A DNA stretch of 64,000 bases from the NCBI GenBank assembly GCA_965248545.1, contig OZ252110.1:682001-746000 (forward strand), in the 5' to 3' direction. A program made the position numbers and the translations under genes. Source of the DNA: Alteromonas_E sp965248545 (GTDB lineage Bacteria > Pseudomonadota > Gammaproteobacteria > Enterobacterales > Alteromonadaceae). Below the pieces are notes generated by a model. It searched no databases, had not been told where the DNA came from, and saw nothing but the letters and a program-made list of their open reading frames with translations. Shown here piece after piece: positions 63,199-64,000 of the stretch (the stretch's first letter is position 1; the number at the start of each line of letters is the position of its first letter).

Positions 63199-64000
63199 AC
63201 GCTTTTGGTGAGGGCTTGTAAAAAACCCCTTGTCGCAACTCGCTCACGAGACTCTGCGGGAGCGCTGAGTTATTCAGCGCCACTTTTGTGCGATTGAGCA
63301 GGTCCAAGCTTTGAAAACGCGCGTCAAAAAAACGTTCAAATAAACGTTGAAAGTCCCCCGTCTCCGACATTTTCGTTATTCCGAGTACGAGCATTTTCTG
63401 TAAATCGGGTTGTCTATTAGAAACAAACAACAGAAAGTAACTCGGATACTCCAATGCAAGCCGCGGCTCTATCACGATCCCCCGCGCGGCAAGGCGCCTT
63501 TGCTCGGCGTGAATCGTCATTGCAGAACGCGGAAAATAATCTGCTAGACCAGATTCGATGGCGCGCAACATATTGGCATATTCGAGGTCTCCATTGATCG
63601 ACAAACCATTCATTTTCAGCACGCTGGTATCAGACCAAGTGTGATGTTGAACGCCGACAAGTGTTTTTAGTTGTTCGAGAGTATTGACCTGAGCAAAAGC
63701 CTCCAGACGATTTTGGTTGATCAACAGTAGACGTGTACCATGTAAACCTTGAAATATAGGTATGGGAACATACTGCATGCGCTCAGTCCGGGAGGTCGTT
63801 GCTTGTAGCCACGCGACATCGATTGCCTGCCCTTCCGTTAAGAGTTTTTCAATCCGCTTAACGTTGCTCGGCAATGGGTGGTAAACGACATCGGCAGACA
63901 GACCTTGAGTAGACAAAGCCGTTGAAATCAGGGTTTCGACATAATGATTTCGACCGTCTCTGCCTTGATAATTTGGCAAGACTATTTTGATAGTATCCGC
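63188..64000 (-). CDS. Periplasmic substrate-binding protein (5' end outside window)
   Basis: The gene runs off the right edge. Reading from the edge, ADTIKIVLPNYQGRDGRNHY looks like the start of a mature exported protein, so the signal peptide lies beyond the window. About 270 residues are visible, with the type 2 periplasmic-binding fold of family 3 solute-binding proteins: LPSNVKRIEKLLTEGQAIDVAW, GVQHHTWSDTSVLKM, ANMLRAIESGLADYFPRSAM and a C-terminal lobe. Related stand-alone proteins are common in marine gammaproteobacteria and may serve signalling rather than transport. Ligand unknown. Confidence 0.75.
   Translation of the reverse strand, partial: ADTIKIVLPNYQGRDGRNHYVETLISTALSTQGLSADVVYHPLPSNVKRIEKLLTEGQAIDVAWLQATTSRTERMQYVPIPIFQGLHGTRLLLINQNRLEAFAQVNTLEQLKTLVGVQHHTWSDTSVLKMNGLSINGDLEYANMLRAIESGLADYFPRSAMTIHAEQRRLAARGIVIEPRLALEYPSYFLLFVSNRQPDLQKMLVLGITKMSETGDFQRLFERFFDARFQSLDLLNRTKVALNNSALPQSLVSELRQGVFYKPSPKAFTD

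Noticed and set aside
1..64000. Mobile elements, phage genes, CRISPR arrays, defence islands
   Set aside because: I found no transposase, integrase, repeat-spacer array or known defence gene; the single tRNA gene has no repeated 3' end nearby that would suggest an integration site.

Overview
The window looks like a chromosomal segment of a free-living marine gammaproteobacterium, probably of the Alteromonadales type. The evidence is the gene order of two housekeeping loci (ptsN-hpf-rpoN-lptBAC-kdsC-kdsD-yrbG facing mlaFEDCB-ibaG-murA, and valS-holC-pepA facing lptF-lptG), a GlyGly-CTERM exported protein, a TonB-dependent sucrose locus and several very large secreted beta-propeller proteins. 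I see no insertion sequence, phage gene, integrase, CRISPR array or plasmid function. Both window ends cut a gene: ptsN at the left and a periplasmic binding protein at the right.

1-11.5 kb is envelope housekeeping. The minus-strand operon makes Kdo (kdsD, kdsC), transports LPS (lptC, lptA, lptB) and then encodes sigma-54, a ribosome hibernation factor and PtsN. The divergent plus-strand operon encodes the Mla retrograde phospholipid transport system, BolA-like IbaG and MurA, and ends at a clear terminator. 11.5-15 kb holds signalling and miscellaneous genes: an Hpt/HD-GYP protein, PlsC, RraB, a lone PAS domain and a SpoIIAA-like protein. 15-17.5 kb is a DUF1800-DUF1501 operon preceded by four direct repeats phased at 11 bp, like a PhoB/OmpR-family promoter. 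17.5-23 kb has an Lrp regulator facing a LysE exporter, a GlyGly-CTERM protein, an SPFH/Arc pair with a striking tandem operator, a DUF2306 membrane protein and an AraC-type regulator.

23-31 kb is housekeeping again (valS, holC, pepA, lptF, lptG, an RDD protein and tRNA-Leu with anticodon CAA). 31-34 kb pairs an S41 peptidase with a winged-helix/TPR membrane regulator. 34-41.3 kb is a five-gene sucrose operon read leftwards: outer-membrane receptor, MFS transporter, fructokinase, sucrose phosphorylase and LacI repressor. A 14-bp palindrome lies in its promoter. Sucrose would cross the outer membrane through the receptor and the inner membrane through the MFS protein, then be phosphorolysed to glucose-1-phosphate and fructose, the latter being phosphorylated by ScrK.

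41.5-57 kb is the most accessory-looking part. Three secreted proteins of 1044-1089 residues, each with eleven Asp-box (BNR/sortilin-type) repeats, surround a dihydroorotase-like amidohydrolase and a PepSY/TonB-receptor pair; an esterase and a membrane-anchored XRE regulator follow. The biological role of the three propeller proteins is unknown to me and they are the best candidate for an undescribed system. 57-64 kb has small secreted proteins of unknown function, a YbbA/YbbP-like ABC exporter pair and the truncated binding protein.
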